Below, piece after piece: positions 25,534 to 34,271 of a stretch of DNA of 64,000 bases. A program made the translations under genes and the position numbers. The notes below the pieces were generated by a model. The model worked only from the letters and a program-made list of their open reading frames with translations. It did no database searches and had not been told where the DNA came from. The stretch spans positions 77,615-141,614 of the forward strand of contig LPNY01000158.1 in the NCBI GenBank assembly GCA_001655195.1. Reading direction: 5' to 3'. The DNA is from Arcobacter sp. EP1. Its GTDB lineage: Bacteria; Campylobacterota; Campylobacteria; Campylobacterales; Arcobacteraceae. Numbering within the stretch: the stretch's first letter is position 1; each line of letters begins with the position of its first letter.

Positions 25534-26217
25534 ATGCAAGTCTCTATTATCATTCCTGTTTACCATGAAAACAATATCAATAAAATTATTGATTCAATTA
25601 TATCCAATGAAACATCTATTGATTATGAAATTATTGTTGTGGATATTGAAGATCAATCAACAATTAAACTCATTGAGAATGAAGAGGTAATTACAACCAC
25701 AGCGCCACAAGGAAGAGCTTTTCAAATGAACAAGGGCTTTAAACTCGCAGGTGGTGACTATTTACTTTTTTTACATGCAGATACACTCTTACCTAACAAT
25801 GCCTTGGAATGTATTGTTAAAACCTTAGATGCTCCTAGTCCATATAGTGCAGGTGCTTTTGATATTAGTATTGATACTGATGATAAAATTTTAACAAAAA
25901 TATCAAAAATGGCATCATGGCGATCAAAGTTTTTCAAACTTCCATATGGAGACCAAGCTATTTTTGTTAAAAAAGAGGTTTTTGAAAATATTGGAGGATA
26001 CAGAGAAATTTCACTCATGGAAGATGTGAACTTTATGCAAAAACTCAAACGTAAAAAACAAAAAATTCAAATTCTTGAAGAACAAATTATTACAAGTGCT
26101 AGACGTTGGGAAAAGAATGGAGTTATTAAAACAACATTAACGAATATCGCTTTACAGCTACTCTATTTTGCAGGTGTTCACCCCAATACTCTCGCCAAAT
26201 ACTATTATAAAAAATAA
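25534..26217 (+). CDS. TIGR04283-type arsenosugar biosynthesis glycosyltransferase (GT2)
   Basis: A 227-residue family-2 glycosyltransferase: SIIIPVYHENN at the start, PQGRAFQMNKGFKLAGGDY and LLFLHADTLLP (the DxD-like metal site), and GGYREISLMEDVNFM. The GRAxQMNxG and LHADT pattern is the signature of the TIGR04283 group, found with ArsM/ArsS. It diverges from the fused arsS-arsM gene across a short promoter region. I start at ATG 25534 (AAAGG upstream) rather than the GTG at 25525. A TATAAT lies at 25501-25506. Confidence 0.88.
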   Translation: MQVSIIIPVYHENNINKIIDSIISNETSIDYEIIVVDIEDQSTIKLIENEEVITTTAPQGRAFQMNKGFKLAGGDYLLFLHADTLLPNNALECIVKTLDAPSPYSAGAFDISIDTDDKILTKISKMASWRSKFFKLPYGDQAIFVKKEVFENIGGYREISLMEDVNFMQKLKRKKQKIQILEEQIITSARRWEKNGVIKTTLTNIALQLLYFAGVHPNTLAKYYYKK

Positions 26218-26223
26218 GAAACG

Positions 26224-26868
26224 TTAGTTTTTCCATCCATCATAATGCACCAACTCTTCTAAAGGCATTCTATCTTGCCACCCTGCTTTTTCTAACTCAG
26301 GTTTTTCATGAAAGTGAGAGACTTTTCCAATACATAAATAAGCAACAGGAACAATATGTTCAGGGATATTCAAGGCTTCTTTTAAAGCTTCATGATGAAT
26401 AATACTTACCCAACCAACACCTAAATTTTCTGCACGTGCAGCTAGCCATAACGTCTGAACAGCACACACGCTAGAGTATAAATCCATCTCTAAATTGGCA
26501 GTTCTTCCAATAACCACATCACCTGTACGGCTTCTATCGCAAGTAATACAAATACCAATTGGAGCTTCAGTAATTCCTTCTAGTTTTAATGTTTTATAAA
26601 CTTCTTGACGATCACCTTCGAACATCTCTTTTGCTTCATTGTGAGCAACTTCAAACCCATCTTTGATTTGTTGTTTAACCTTGTTATTTTTAACAACAAT
26701 AAAATCCCACGGCTGCATAAAACCAACACTAGGAGCATGGTGTGCAGCATCAAGTAGTCGTGCTATTACTTCATCATCAATAGAGTCACTTAAAAACTCC
26801 CCTCTTGTATCACGTCTGTTATAGATTGTTTTATAAACAGCATCACGTTCTTCTTTAGTAATATTCAT
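26224..26868 (-). CDS. bluB: 5,6-dimethylbenzimidazole synthase
   Basis: A 214-residue nitroreductase-fold flavoprotein. The FMN-binding start YNRRDTRGEFLSDSIDDEVIA and AAHHAPSVGFMQPWDFIVV, then GITEAPIGICITCD and LAARAENLGVGWVS, are the BluB pattern. BluB splits FMNH2 with O2 to make 5,6-dimethylbenzimidazole, the lower ligand of vitamin B12. No other cobalamin gene is in view. AAGGT precedes the ATG. Convergent with the glycosyltransferase (6-base gap). Confidence 0.9.
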   Translation of the reverse strand: MNITKEERDAVYKTIYNRRDTRGEFLSDSIDDEVIARLLDAAHHAPSVGFMQPWDFIVVKNNKVKQQIKDGFEVAHNEAKEMFEGDRQEVYKTLKLEGITEAPIGICITCDRSRTGDVVIGRTANLEMDLYSSVCAVQTLWLAARAENLGVGWVSIIHHEALKEALNIPEHIVPVAYLCIGKVSHFHEKPELEKAGWQDRMPLEELVHYDGWKN

Positions 26869-26902
26869 GCCAGACCTTAAAATTTTTTCGAAATTGTAAC
26901 CA

Positions 26903-26945
26903 ACTCTTCTTCATAAACATATTAGTGACTTCGTCACAGAAGAGT
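26903..26945 (-). terminator. Two-tier hairpin between aldolase and bluB
   Basis: Outer arms ACTCTTCT (26903-26910) and AGAAGAGT (26938-26945) enclose an inner GTGAC-TTC-GTCAC hairpin (26925-26937). It starts three bases after the aldolase stop on the minus strand. No T-run follows, so it may be a weak terminator or an mRNA-end stabiliser. Confidence 0.45.
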
Positions 26946-26948
26946 CAT

Positions 26949-27557
26949 CTAGTTTAAAAGTTCTTGTACTATAGTATAGAGTGCTTTTTCTGCTTGTTTG
27001 AGACTTTTACCAAAAACAACTACCCCTTCAAAGTGCCCTTTCATAACAAAGGCATTATTGAGCATTGGGTTAATATCTTTGTAAATATCACGTACATCTT
27101 CAACCATTTCTGGCGTACCATAAGGGGTATCATTGGTACTTAAATAATCATTTTCTAACATAAAACGCCACAACTTTTCATTGTGCACATGAATAACTGC
27201 ATTAATTCTTGCATCTAACTCATAAATACATGCGTGAGTTATGGCTTCACTACTTGGCTTTGAAACACCAATAGCTGTTGTAGTAAAAGTCTTAAAGTCA
27301 ACATTTTTCACTAAAGAGTAATATTTTGGGGAGAGTTTAGGTAATTCACCTGTTTGAGTTGCCGTAATGACAAAAGCATTTTTCTTTGTGTAACGAAGAG
27401 ATATATTCCCATATCCTATTCCGTTATCATATGCACCTATTAAGCCAAGAGAAAAAAGACGCTCTCTTGTTTTTTCTATTTTTTGACACTCTTTTTTTGC
27501 AACTTCATCTGTTTGAGTAAATTGCAAAGAGTATTTAACAACACCATCATCAATCAT
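26949..27557 (-). CDS. Class II aldolase/adducin family protein, candidate methylthioribulose-phosphate aldolase
   Basis: A 202-residue zinc aldolase. The motifs are YGNISLRY (phosphate loop), SSEAITH (catalytic Glu), VIHVHNEKL (two Zn His) and MKGHFEGVV (third Zn His). Members split sugar phosphates into DHAP or, in MtnB, dehydrate methylthioribulose 1-phosphate. Here the gene follows mtnK and mtnA on the same strand with the HD-GYP gene between, so the substrate is plausibly 5-methylthioribulose 1-phosphate. Whether it acts as aldolase (DHAP shunt) or dehydratase cannot be told by eye. It begins five bases after the phosphodiesterase stop. Confidence 0.82.
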   Translation of the reverse strand: MIDDGVVKYSLQFTQTDEVAKKECQKIEKTRERLFSLGLIGAYDNGIGYGNISLRYTKKNAFVITATQTGELPKLSPKYYSLVKNVDFKTFTTTAIGVSKPSSEAITHACIYELDARINAVIHVHNEKLWRFMLENDYLSTNDTPYGTPEMVEDVRDIYKDINPMLNNAFVMKGHFEGVVVFGKSLKQAEKALYTIVQELLN

Positions 27558-27562
27558 AAATT

Positions 27563-29368
27563 TTAATCCACATATTTATCTCGTATTTTCAAAAACTTAT
27601 CTAAATTTTCAAAAAATAGGTCAACCAATTTAGGTTCAAAGTGTTTTCCCCTTTGGTTTCTAAAAAGCTCTAAGATTTTCTCTAACTCCCACGACTTCTT
27701 ATAACACCTATCACTTCCCAAAGCATCAAAAACATCTGCAATAGCAGTAATTCGTCCAAAGATATGAATCTCTTCTTCTTTTAAACCTTTAGGATAACCT
27801 GTTCCATTCCACTTTTCATGATGTTCTAAAGAGATAATTGCAGCGGCTTGTAAGATTTCACGGTTTGAAGTTTTTAAGATATTATAGCCAATTTCACTAT
27901 GCTCACGCATTATATCCCACTCTTCAGAAGTAAGTTTGCCAGGTTTATTTAAAACAGAATCAGGAATACCAACTTTTCCAATATCATGCATAGGAGAAGC
28001 CATAAAAAGATGACTAATTTGTTCTTTATCTAATCCATACAAAGTAGCAAGAAGTTTCGAGTACTCTGCAACTCTCTTAACATGATTTCCAGTCTCTTTA
28101 CTTCGTGTTTCTCCTATCTCCCCCATACGGTAGATAATTTCACGTTGGGTATCTTCTAACTCTTGATGTAAAGAGATAACCGAAGTAATATCATGCCTAA
28201 TAGAAAGAAACTCAGAAATATTATTCTCTTTATCAAAAATAGGAGCAATCACCGTATCAACATAGTAGGATTTTCCACTTTTATTTTTATTTTTTAGTGT
28301 TCCAGACCAAACCTTCCCTGCAAGAATTGTTTGCCACATATTTTGATACACTTCATCAGCAGTATCTTCATGACGAACAATACTATGAGGGCTTCCAATG
28401 AGTTCCTCTTTAGAGTATTGACTTATTTTTAAAAACTTTTCATTTACATACGTTATTATTCCAAAAGGGTTTGTTCGTGAAACAATATTGTTTTCATTAA
28501 CAATACTTTCATACTGAGAAAAGTTTTTCAAAGCATCTTTTAAAGAAGCATTCTTTTTAACGTTTTGTTTTTGTAAAAAGCGCTTGGTATTTTCTAATGC
28601 TGTTATATCATTTCGAATGGCAATAAACTCAATAATGTTTCCATCTAAATCCAAAATAGGCTTAATCAAACTATCTACATAATAAGACTCACCTTTTTTA
28701 CTTCGATTTTTAATATTACCTCGCCAAATTTGTTTTTTGACTTTTATGGTTCTCCAAATATCCTCAAAAACTGCTCTTGGCGTATCAGGATGACGTATTA
28801 GGTTATGGTTGTTTCCAATTAATTCTTCTTTTTTATACCCTGAAATTGTCATAAAAGGTTCATTGACATACGTGATAATACCATTTGAATCAGTTTTTGA
28901 AACAATCGATTTTTCATCTACAATATTTTTATACTGCTCAAGAATATTTTTTAAATTCTCTTTCTCTTTTAAAGTAGCAATATTTTTTGCATAACGTAAC
29001 AGTGTTGTAAAAAGTTTTTCAATATCAATAGGTTTTAAAATAAATTTTGAAATACCCACTTCAATAGCTTGTATAAAATAGTCACTACTGTTATGGGCAC
29101 TGGTAATAAAAATAGGAAGATTCTCATTATCTAGACGAATATTTTTTGCTAATTCTATTCCATTCATTTTTGGCATGGTAATATCAGTAATCACCATATC
29201 CATCTCATGCTGTTTGTATAATTCTAAGGCTTCTTCTCCATTAGAGGCTAAATAGAGTTTTCCGACAATATCTTTTAAAAAGGATGCTATTTGTTCTTGA
29301 AGTTGTGGTTCATCCTCAACATATAAAAGGGTTATCTCTTTTAAATATTTCAAATCATCACTATTCAT
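27563..29368 (-). CDS. Receiver-PAS-PAS-HD-GYP c-di-GMP phosphodiesterase
   Basis: About 601 residues: an N-terminal receiver (VEDEPQLQEQ, phospho-Asp in VITDITMPKMN, Lys in FILKPIDI), two Aer-like PAS domains with near-identical sequences (SKTDSNGIITYVNEPFM and SRTNPFGIITYVNEKFL, each followed by RH-D-TP/A), and an HD-GYP domain (MHDIGKVGIPD, HHEKWNGTGYPKGL). It hydrolyses c-di-GMP, with its activity probably set by phosphorylation and PAS ligands. Start at ATG 29368 behind GGAG; a GTG lies one codon earlier. It sits between mtnA and the aldolase gene with short gaps. Confidence 0.92.
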   Translation of the reverse strand: MNSDDLKYLKEITLLYVEDEPQLQEQIASFLKDIVGKLYLASNGEEALELYKQHEMDMVITDITMPKMNGIELAKNIRLDNENLPIFITSAHNSSDYFIQAIEVGISKFILKPIDIEKLFTTLLRYAKNIATLKEKENLKNILEQYKNIVDEKSIVSKTDSNGIITYVNEPFMTISGYKKEELIGNNHNLIRHPDTPRAVFEDIWRTIKVKKQIWRGNIKNRSKKGESYYVDSLIKPILDLDGNIIEFIAIRNDITALENTKRFLQKQNVKKNASLKDALKNFSQYESIVNENNIVSRTNPFGIITYVNEKFLKISQYSKEELIGSPHSIVRHEDTADEVYQNMWQTILAGKVWSGTLKNKNKSGKSYYVDTVIAPIFDKENNISEFLSIRHDITSVISLHQELEDTQREIIYRMGEIGETRSKETGNHVKRVAEYSKLLATLYGLDKEQISHLFMASPMHDIGKVGIPDSVLNKPGKLTSEEWDIMREHSEIGYNILKTSNREILQAAAIISLEHHEKWNGTGYPKGLKEEEIHIFGRITAIADVFDALGSDRCYKKSWELEKILELFRNQRGKHFEPKLVDLFFENLDKFLKIRDKYVD

Positions 29369-29411
29369 CACTACACTCCACTTTCTCTTTTAATAATTAT
29401 ACAAACTCTAA

Positions 29412-30488
29412 TTATACATTTAGTTTAAACATATTATTAATTGCTTCTTCATTCGTAGCACAAACACCTTTTTCCGTTATTAATCCCGTGACTAATCGAG
29501 CAGGTGTGATATCAAAACCATAATTAACTGCCTTTGATGTTTTTGGCGTAATTAACAACTCTTCAACAACACCCTCTTTATTTAACCCACGAATATATTT
29601 CACCTCATCTTCACTTCGCATCTCAATAGGAATATCTTTGACTCCATCTCTAATATCAAAATCCAATGTTCCTTCTGGAATTGCCACATAAAAAGGAATA
29701 TTGTTATCGTTTGCAGCAAGAGCTTTTAAATAGGTTCCTATTTTATTTGCTACATCTCCATTGGCACTAACTCTATCCGCACCAACAATACAAACATCCA
29801 CCATTCCTTGTTGCATCAAATATCCACCGGTGTTATCAGGAATAATCGTATGCTCAACTCCATCTTGTGTTAACTCCCATGCAGTTAAATTTGCCCCTTG
29901 GTTTCGAGGTCGTGTTTCATCAACCCATACATGAACATCAATACCTCTTCGTTTTAATTCATAAATAGGTGCTAACGCTGAACCATCATCAACAATTGCT
30001 AACCACCCTGCATTACAATGGGTTAATACATTAATAGAAGTTTTTCCTTTTTCTTGCATAATCTTTTCAAAAATATCAGCACCATAAGAAGCAATTTTTG
30101 AACTTCGTTCACTATCTTCATCACAAATTTGAATAGCTGTTTTTCGTGCAACTTCTAACAAATCATCTTGGGCATTTAAAAGTGCTTCTAACATAATATC
30201 TACTGCCCACATTAGATTCACTGCCGTTGGTCGTGATTCTCGAATTGCTTTTGATTTTGTAACAACTGCTTTAATATCTGCCTCTTCTTTAACGGCTAAA
30301 TAAACCCCTAACGCCCCGATATTTCCGATAACTCCAGCCCCTCGTACAATCATATCTTTAATTGCTACAATAGCATCATCAGCTGTTTTTAAAACAATTG
30401 TCTCTTCTATAAATGGAAGTTTTGTTTGATCAATAACTTCCACATAACCTTCCTCATTTACCCAAAACGCTCTATACTCTCCATTCAT
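29412..30488 (-). CDS. mtnA: S-methyl-5-thioribose-1-phosphate isomerase
   Basis: About 358 residues with the eIF2B-like fold. Family motifs: VRGAGVIGNIGALG, TVNLMWAVD, LTHCNAGWLA (catalytic Cys), VWVDETRPRNQGA, IVGADRVSANGDVANKIGTY (catalytic Asp). It converts methylthioribose 1-phosphate to methylthioribulose 1-phosphate. The ATG at 30488 overlaps the mtnK stop by four bases with AAGGA upstream; a GTG two codons earlier is an alternative. It works directly after MtnK. Confidence 0.94.
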   Translation of the reverse strand: MNGEYRAFWVNEEGYVEVIDQTKLPFIEETIVLKTADDAIVAIKDMIVRGAGVIGNIGALGVYLAVKEEADIKAVVTKSKAIRESRPTAVNLMWAVDIMLEALLNAQDDLLEVARKTAIQICDEDSERSSKIASYGADIFEKIMQEKGKTSINVLTHCNAGWLAIVDDGSALAPIYELKRRGIDVHVWVDETRPRNQGANLTAWELTQDGVEHTIIPDNTGGYLMQQGMVDVCIVGADRVSANGDVANKIGTYLKALAANDNNIPFYVAIPEGTLDFDIRDGVKDIPIEMRSEDEVKYIRGLNKEGVVEELLITPKTSKAVNYGFDITPARLVTGLITEKGVCATNEEAINNMFKLNV

Positions 30489-31711
30489 TGACACTCTTCC
30501 TTAATAATTGTAATTACTTCTTCTATATTTTGTATTTTTTTATTATTTTTCACAAATCGTTTTGCAATCTCTAATGTTATAGTAATCGCTTTATCTTTAA
30601 TCGCTTTATCTTCAATTTCACGAATATCGGCAACTCCTGCAATACCAAACATGCGTCGTGCCATTTTACACCCTGCAAAACCAACACTATCTCTTAGTAT
30701 TTGTACCATAAACTCTGATTTATACTCTTGAAGGCTTACTTCACTAATAAACCCATCAGTGATTAAGGATGACTCTTCTTGTGCATTCCAAAGTGCTAAA
30801 AACTTTGTTTCAAATTCAACTAAAATTGTCTCAATAGTATTGATAATCCACTCAGGGTATTCTGCTTTTGACCCCAGTGCAATGTGAGAAACATATGACA
30901 TGGTTAAATTTCCTAACAGTGCTCCAATATCAAAACCAAAAGGTCCTACAAAAGCAAACTCAGGGTCAATTACAAAAGTCTCTTTTTCATTTAACATAAT
31001 TGAACCTGTATGTAAATCACCATGAATCAAAGCATCATTTTGTGTCATAAATTTATACTTTAATGCTAAAACCTCTTTTTTAAACTGCATATCGCTAAAA
31101 AGTTCTTGTGCAATCTCATGGCCATGAGAATATTCATCATTTGTTTCATGTTCCATAAAAGCAAAAGTAAATACAAAGTCTTCCGTTAATTTACATAACT
31201 CTGTATTTGAATTAAAACTATCAATCAAGGCTCTTTTTTGTGTCGAATCTAAATGTAATGAAGATGTTTTAAATAGATTTTGAGCTAAATAAGTTGAGAT
31301 ATGCTCTGCAAATTTTGGATAGACTGTTTGCTCAATCATTCCTTGTCGCATAATAATGTGTTCACCTAAAAACTGCATTATAACGGCGCTCATCTGCTCG
31401 TTAGTATCATAGAGTTTTGGTACATACTCACTGGTAATTTGTGCAAAGCTACTAAGCGCTCTTATCTCATAAGTCATTCGCTCTTTACTTAAAGGATACT
31501 CCTCTCCAACACATCTAAGATATGGCACTGCTTGCTTTAAAATCAGTGCTTTTTTAGGATCACTTTGTGATTTTATAATAAAAACATAGTTTAAATTTCC
31601 ATCCCCTATTTCAGCCACTTCTAGTGAATCATTTGAAAAGTACGCTTTAATTGAATCAATACTATACAAGTATTCAACAATATTATCTTTATCTAAAATT
31701 TTATATTCCAT
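30485..31711 (-). CDS. mtnK: S-methyl-5-thioribose kinase
   Basis: About 408 residues of the APH-like kinase fold: ALILKQAVPYLRCVGEEYPLSKERM (family-specific), catalytic HGDLHTGSIM and IDPEFAFVGPFGFDIGALLGNL (metal-binding Asp). MtnK phosphorylates 5-methylthioribose, the product of MTA/SAH nucleosidase action on methylthioadenosine. I start at the ATG at 31711, which has AAAGGT at correct spacing, not at the ATG nine codons upstream. First gene of mtnK-mtnA-HD-GYP-aldolase. Confidence 0.92.
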   Translation of the reverse strand: MEYKILDKDNIVEYLYSIDSIKAYFSNDSLEVAEIGDGNLNYVFIIKSQSDPKKALILKQAVPYLRCVGEEYPLSKERMTYEIRALSSFAQITSEYVPKLYDTNEQMSAVIMQFLGEHIIMRQGMIEQTVYPKFAEHISTYLAQNLFKTSSLHLDSTQKRALIDSFNSNTELCKLTEDFVFTFAFMEHETNDEYSHGHEIAQELFSDMQFKKEVLALKYKFMTQNDALIHGDLHTGSIMLNEKETFVIDPEFAFVGPFGFDIGALLGNLTMSYVSHIALGSKAEYPEWIINTIETILVEFETKFLALWNAQEESSLITDGFISEVSLQEYKSEFMVQILRDSVGFAGCKMARRMFGIAGVADIREIEDKAIKDKAITITLEIAKRFVKNNKKIQNIEEVITIIKEECQ

Positions 31712-31846
31712 ACATTGACCTTTTTCAAAGTTTTTCATTGAGATAACTTCATATTATTTTTTAATGAAGTAATAAAACTAGATTGTAACAAAATTTAAAT
31801 TTAAACCTTTAATCGATATAGTTATCCAATATACAGGAGTGTTTTT

Positions 31847-33424
31847 ATGACTCAAAGTACATATGAATACGATGTTATTATTATTGGTGGTGGTGCTACG
31901 GGTAGTGGTATTGCACTTGATGCAAGTTTGCGGGGATATAGCGTCCTTTTGCTTGAAAAAAATGACTTTGCATCAGGTACAAGTTCTAAAAGTACTAAAC
32001 TCATCCATGGTGGTGTTCGTTATTTAGAAAAAGCAATTCTAACACTCAATAAAGCGCAACTTAATCTTGTCATAGAGGGATTAAAGGAGCGCTACTATTT
32101 TTTAAATAATGCTTCTCATTTAAGTCATAAACTTACCCTTCTAACGCCCCTTTACAGTTTTTTCCAAGCTATCTATTTTCGCATGGGTTTATTGACCTAC
32201 GATTTTTTATCTTTTATACGAAGTTTAGGGAAAAGTCATTTTATCTCACGTAAATCACTGATAAAAAAACAACCCTATATTAAAACAAAACATCTTGTAG
32301 GCGCAGTAAGTTATAAAGATGGTTCATTTAACGATAGTCGTATGGTCATAGCCCTACTTCAGACAGCACAAGCTAATGGAGCAACTGTTAAAAACTATAT
32401 AGAAGTTAAAGATTTTTTATACAAAAATGGCAAAGTATCTGGAGTCAAAACATACAATAATATTAATAAAAATCATAAAGAGTACCATGCAAAAGTTATC
32501 ATTAATGCTAGCGGTTATGCCGTCGATAAAATACGAAAACTTGATGAAGCAAATGCCACTGAACTTTTACAACTAAGCTCTGGTATCCATATTGTTCTTG
32601 ATAAAAAATATCTTCCAACAAGCAGTGGTATTTTAATACCAAAAACAAAAGACAATCGACTTATTTTTATATTGCCGTGGCAAAACAGTTGTTTAGTTGG
32701 AACAACAGATAATGAAGCAACATTTACACACAAACCAAAAGTATCACAAGATGAGATAAACTATCTCTTAACCCATCTTAATGAGAATTTTCAATTACAC
32801 TTAACCCCAAAAGATATACTCAGTTCATTTAGTGGACTAAGACCACTGCTCAAAGCTACGAGTTCAAGTTCTAATTTAGTACGTGAACATAAAGTATTTT
32901 GTTCAAAAAACAATCTAGTTACTATTGCAGGTGGAAAATGGACAACCTACCGTAAGATGGCAGAAGAGACCTTGGATTTTATTATACATAAGCAACTACT
33001 TCCTCGTAAAAAACCGTGCCAAACCAAAAACTATCAAGTAATGGGTAGTCAAACTAAAAGCGGTTTAAAAAATTTAGAACAGTTTAAACTCTCACTAACC
33101 ATAAAAGAATCCCTTTTAGAACGTTATGGAGATCAAGCAATCAAAATTGCAATGCTGGCACAAAAAAAGGGTTTAAAAAAAGAACTTCATAAAATATTTC
33201 CTTTCATTGAAGCAGAAGTTTATTATGCAGTACAATACGAATATGCTAAAAAACCCATGGACATTATTTTTCGTCGCATTTCAATTGGATTTGTCAACAA
33301 ACAAATAGCCAAAGAGATTTTATCTCACGTGACTAAAATCATGTCTACGATACTTTCTTGGGATAATGAAACAACACTCAAAGAGTATCAAGAAGCATTA
33401 AAGGAACTCAATGAAATTCTTTAG
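31847..33424 (+). CDS. glpD: Glycerol-3-phosphate dehydrogenase (FAD)
   Basis: A 525-residue flavoenzyme with YDVIIIGGGATGSGIALDAS at the FAD site, SKSTKLIHGGVRYLE, the substrate region FILPWQNSCLVGTTD and SGLRPLL, and GGKWTTYRKMAEE near the C-terminal domain. It oxidises glycerol 3-phosphate to DHAP at the membrane and passes electrons to quinone. AGGAG precedes the ATG. It overlaps glpQ by 14 bases, so glycerophosphodiester breakdown and glycerol-phosphate oxidation are co-expressed. Confidence 0.95.
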   Translation: MTQSTYEYDVIIIGGGATGSGIALDASLRGYSVLLLEKNDFASGTSSKSTKLIHGGVRYLEKAILTLNKAQLNLVIEGLKERYYFLNNASHLSHKLTLLTPLYSFFQAIYFRMGLLTYDFLSFIRSLGKSHFISRKSLIKKQPYIKTKHLVGAVSYKDGSFNDSRMVIALLQTAQANGATVKNYIEVKDFLYKNGKVSGVKTYNNINKNHKEYHAKVIINASGYAVDKIRKLDEANATELLQLSSGIHIVLDKKYLPTSSGILIPKTKDNRLIFILPWQNSCLVGTTDNEATFTHKPKVSQDEINYLLTHLNENFQLHLTPKDILSSFSGLRPLLKATSSSSNLVREHKVFCSKNNLVTIAGGKWTTYRKMAEETLDFIIHKQLLPRKKPCQTKNYQVMGSQTKSGLKNLEQFKLSLTIKESLLERYGDQAIKIAMLAQKKGLKKELHKIFPFIEAEVYYAVQYEYAKKPMDIIFRRISIGFVNKQIAKEILSHVTKIMSTILSWDNETTLKEYQEALKELNEIL

Positions 33425-34199
33425 CCATTTTAAAAACAGTCATCTCTTAGCAGCCCATCGAGGTTATCGGGCACTCTATCCAGAAAACTCCATGTTAGCC
33501 ATAAAAAAATCTATTGGAAAATGTGACTTTATCGAATTTGATATTCAATTTACAAAAGATAATGTTCCCATTGTATTTCATGATGATAAACTCTTAAGAA
33601 CGTCCAATGCCAAAGAGATAAAAGGCTTTAAAAAACCTTATAATCTTTGTGATTACACCTATAAACAACTGAAAAAACTTGATATCTCAAGTTGGTTTTA
33701 CAAAAAAGATCCGTTCTTTCAAGAAGAGCGACTAAAACAGCCAAAAAAAATTGAAAGAATAGTTACCCTAGAAGAGGTTTTAAAACTAGCCTCTAACGAA
33801 GATCTGTTACTAAATATTGAAATCAAATATAACTCATGCCATATTCTCTCACAAAAGCAATTTGAAATTATTGTTAATTTGATACATCACTACACGCGTG
33901 AAAATCATGTGATAATTTCATCCTTTGAACACAGTTATGTAAGTGCAATTAAAAACCTATCACCAAAACTATCTACTGCTGCACTGGCACATGAGAAATA
34001 CCCTAAAGACCTTATTGGATATTTAAAAAATCTCAAAGTTGATGCCTATCATATTAATCAACGACTTGCTACAAAAAAGTTAATAAAACTACTAAAAAAG
34101 GAAGGTTTTGTGGTTAACGTATACACTGTAAATGATAAAAACAAACAAGAAAAACTCTTTAGTTATGGAGTTACTGCTGTCTTTACTGATTTTTTATAA
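33411..34199 (+). CDS. glpQ: Glycerophosphodiester phosphodiesterase
   Basis: A 262-residue GDPD enzyme: AAHRGYRALYPENSMLA (catalytic His and Glu), FIEFDIQFTKDNVPIVFHDDKLLR (metal site and second His), and LLNIEIKY (metal Glu). No signal peptide, so it acts in the cytoplasm and is closer to UgpQ than to periplasmic GlpQ; the symbol is by function. It releases glycerol 3-phosphate for the adjacent GlpD. A palindromic terminator follows. Confidence 0.88.
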   Translation: MKFFSHFKNSHLLAAHRGYRALYPENSMLAIKKSIGKCDFIEFDIQFTKDNVPIVFHDDKLLRTSNAKEIKGFKKPYNLCDYTYKQLKKLDISSWFYKKDPFFQEERLKQPKKIERIVTLEEVLKLASNEDLLLNIEIKYNSCHILSQKQFEIIVNLIHHYTRENHVIISSFEHSYVSAIKNLSPKLSTAALAHEKYPKDLIGYLKNLKVDAYHINQRLATKKLIKLLKKEGFVVNVYTVNDKNKQEKLFSYGVTAVFTDFL

Positions 34200-34236
34200 G
34201 AAAAATTCCGAGTTAAAATATCAAAATATATGAACT

Positions 34237-34262
34237 AAAACTTAGGGAATTCCCTAAGTTTT
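34237..34262. terminator. Bidirectional palindromic terminator
   Basis: A perfect 26-base palindrome with half AAAACTTAGGGAA lies between the convergent glpQ and yajQ stops. The flanking A/T runs give a U-tract in both directions. Its core TTAGG-AATT-CCTAA recurs in the palindrome at 39387-39416. Confidence 0.8.
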
Positions 34263-34271
34263 TAAATGCTA

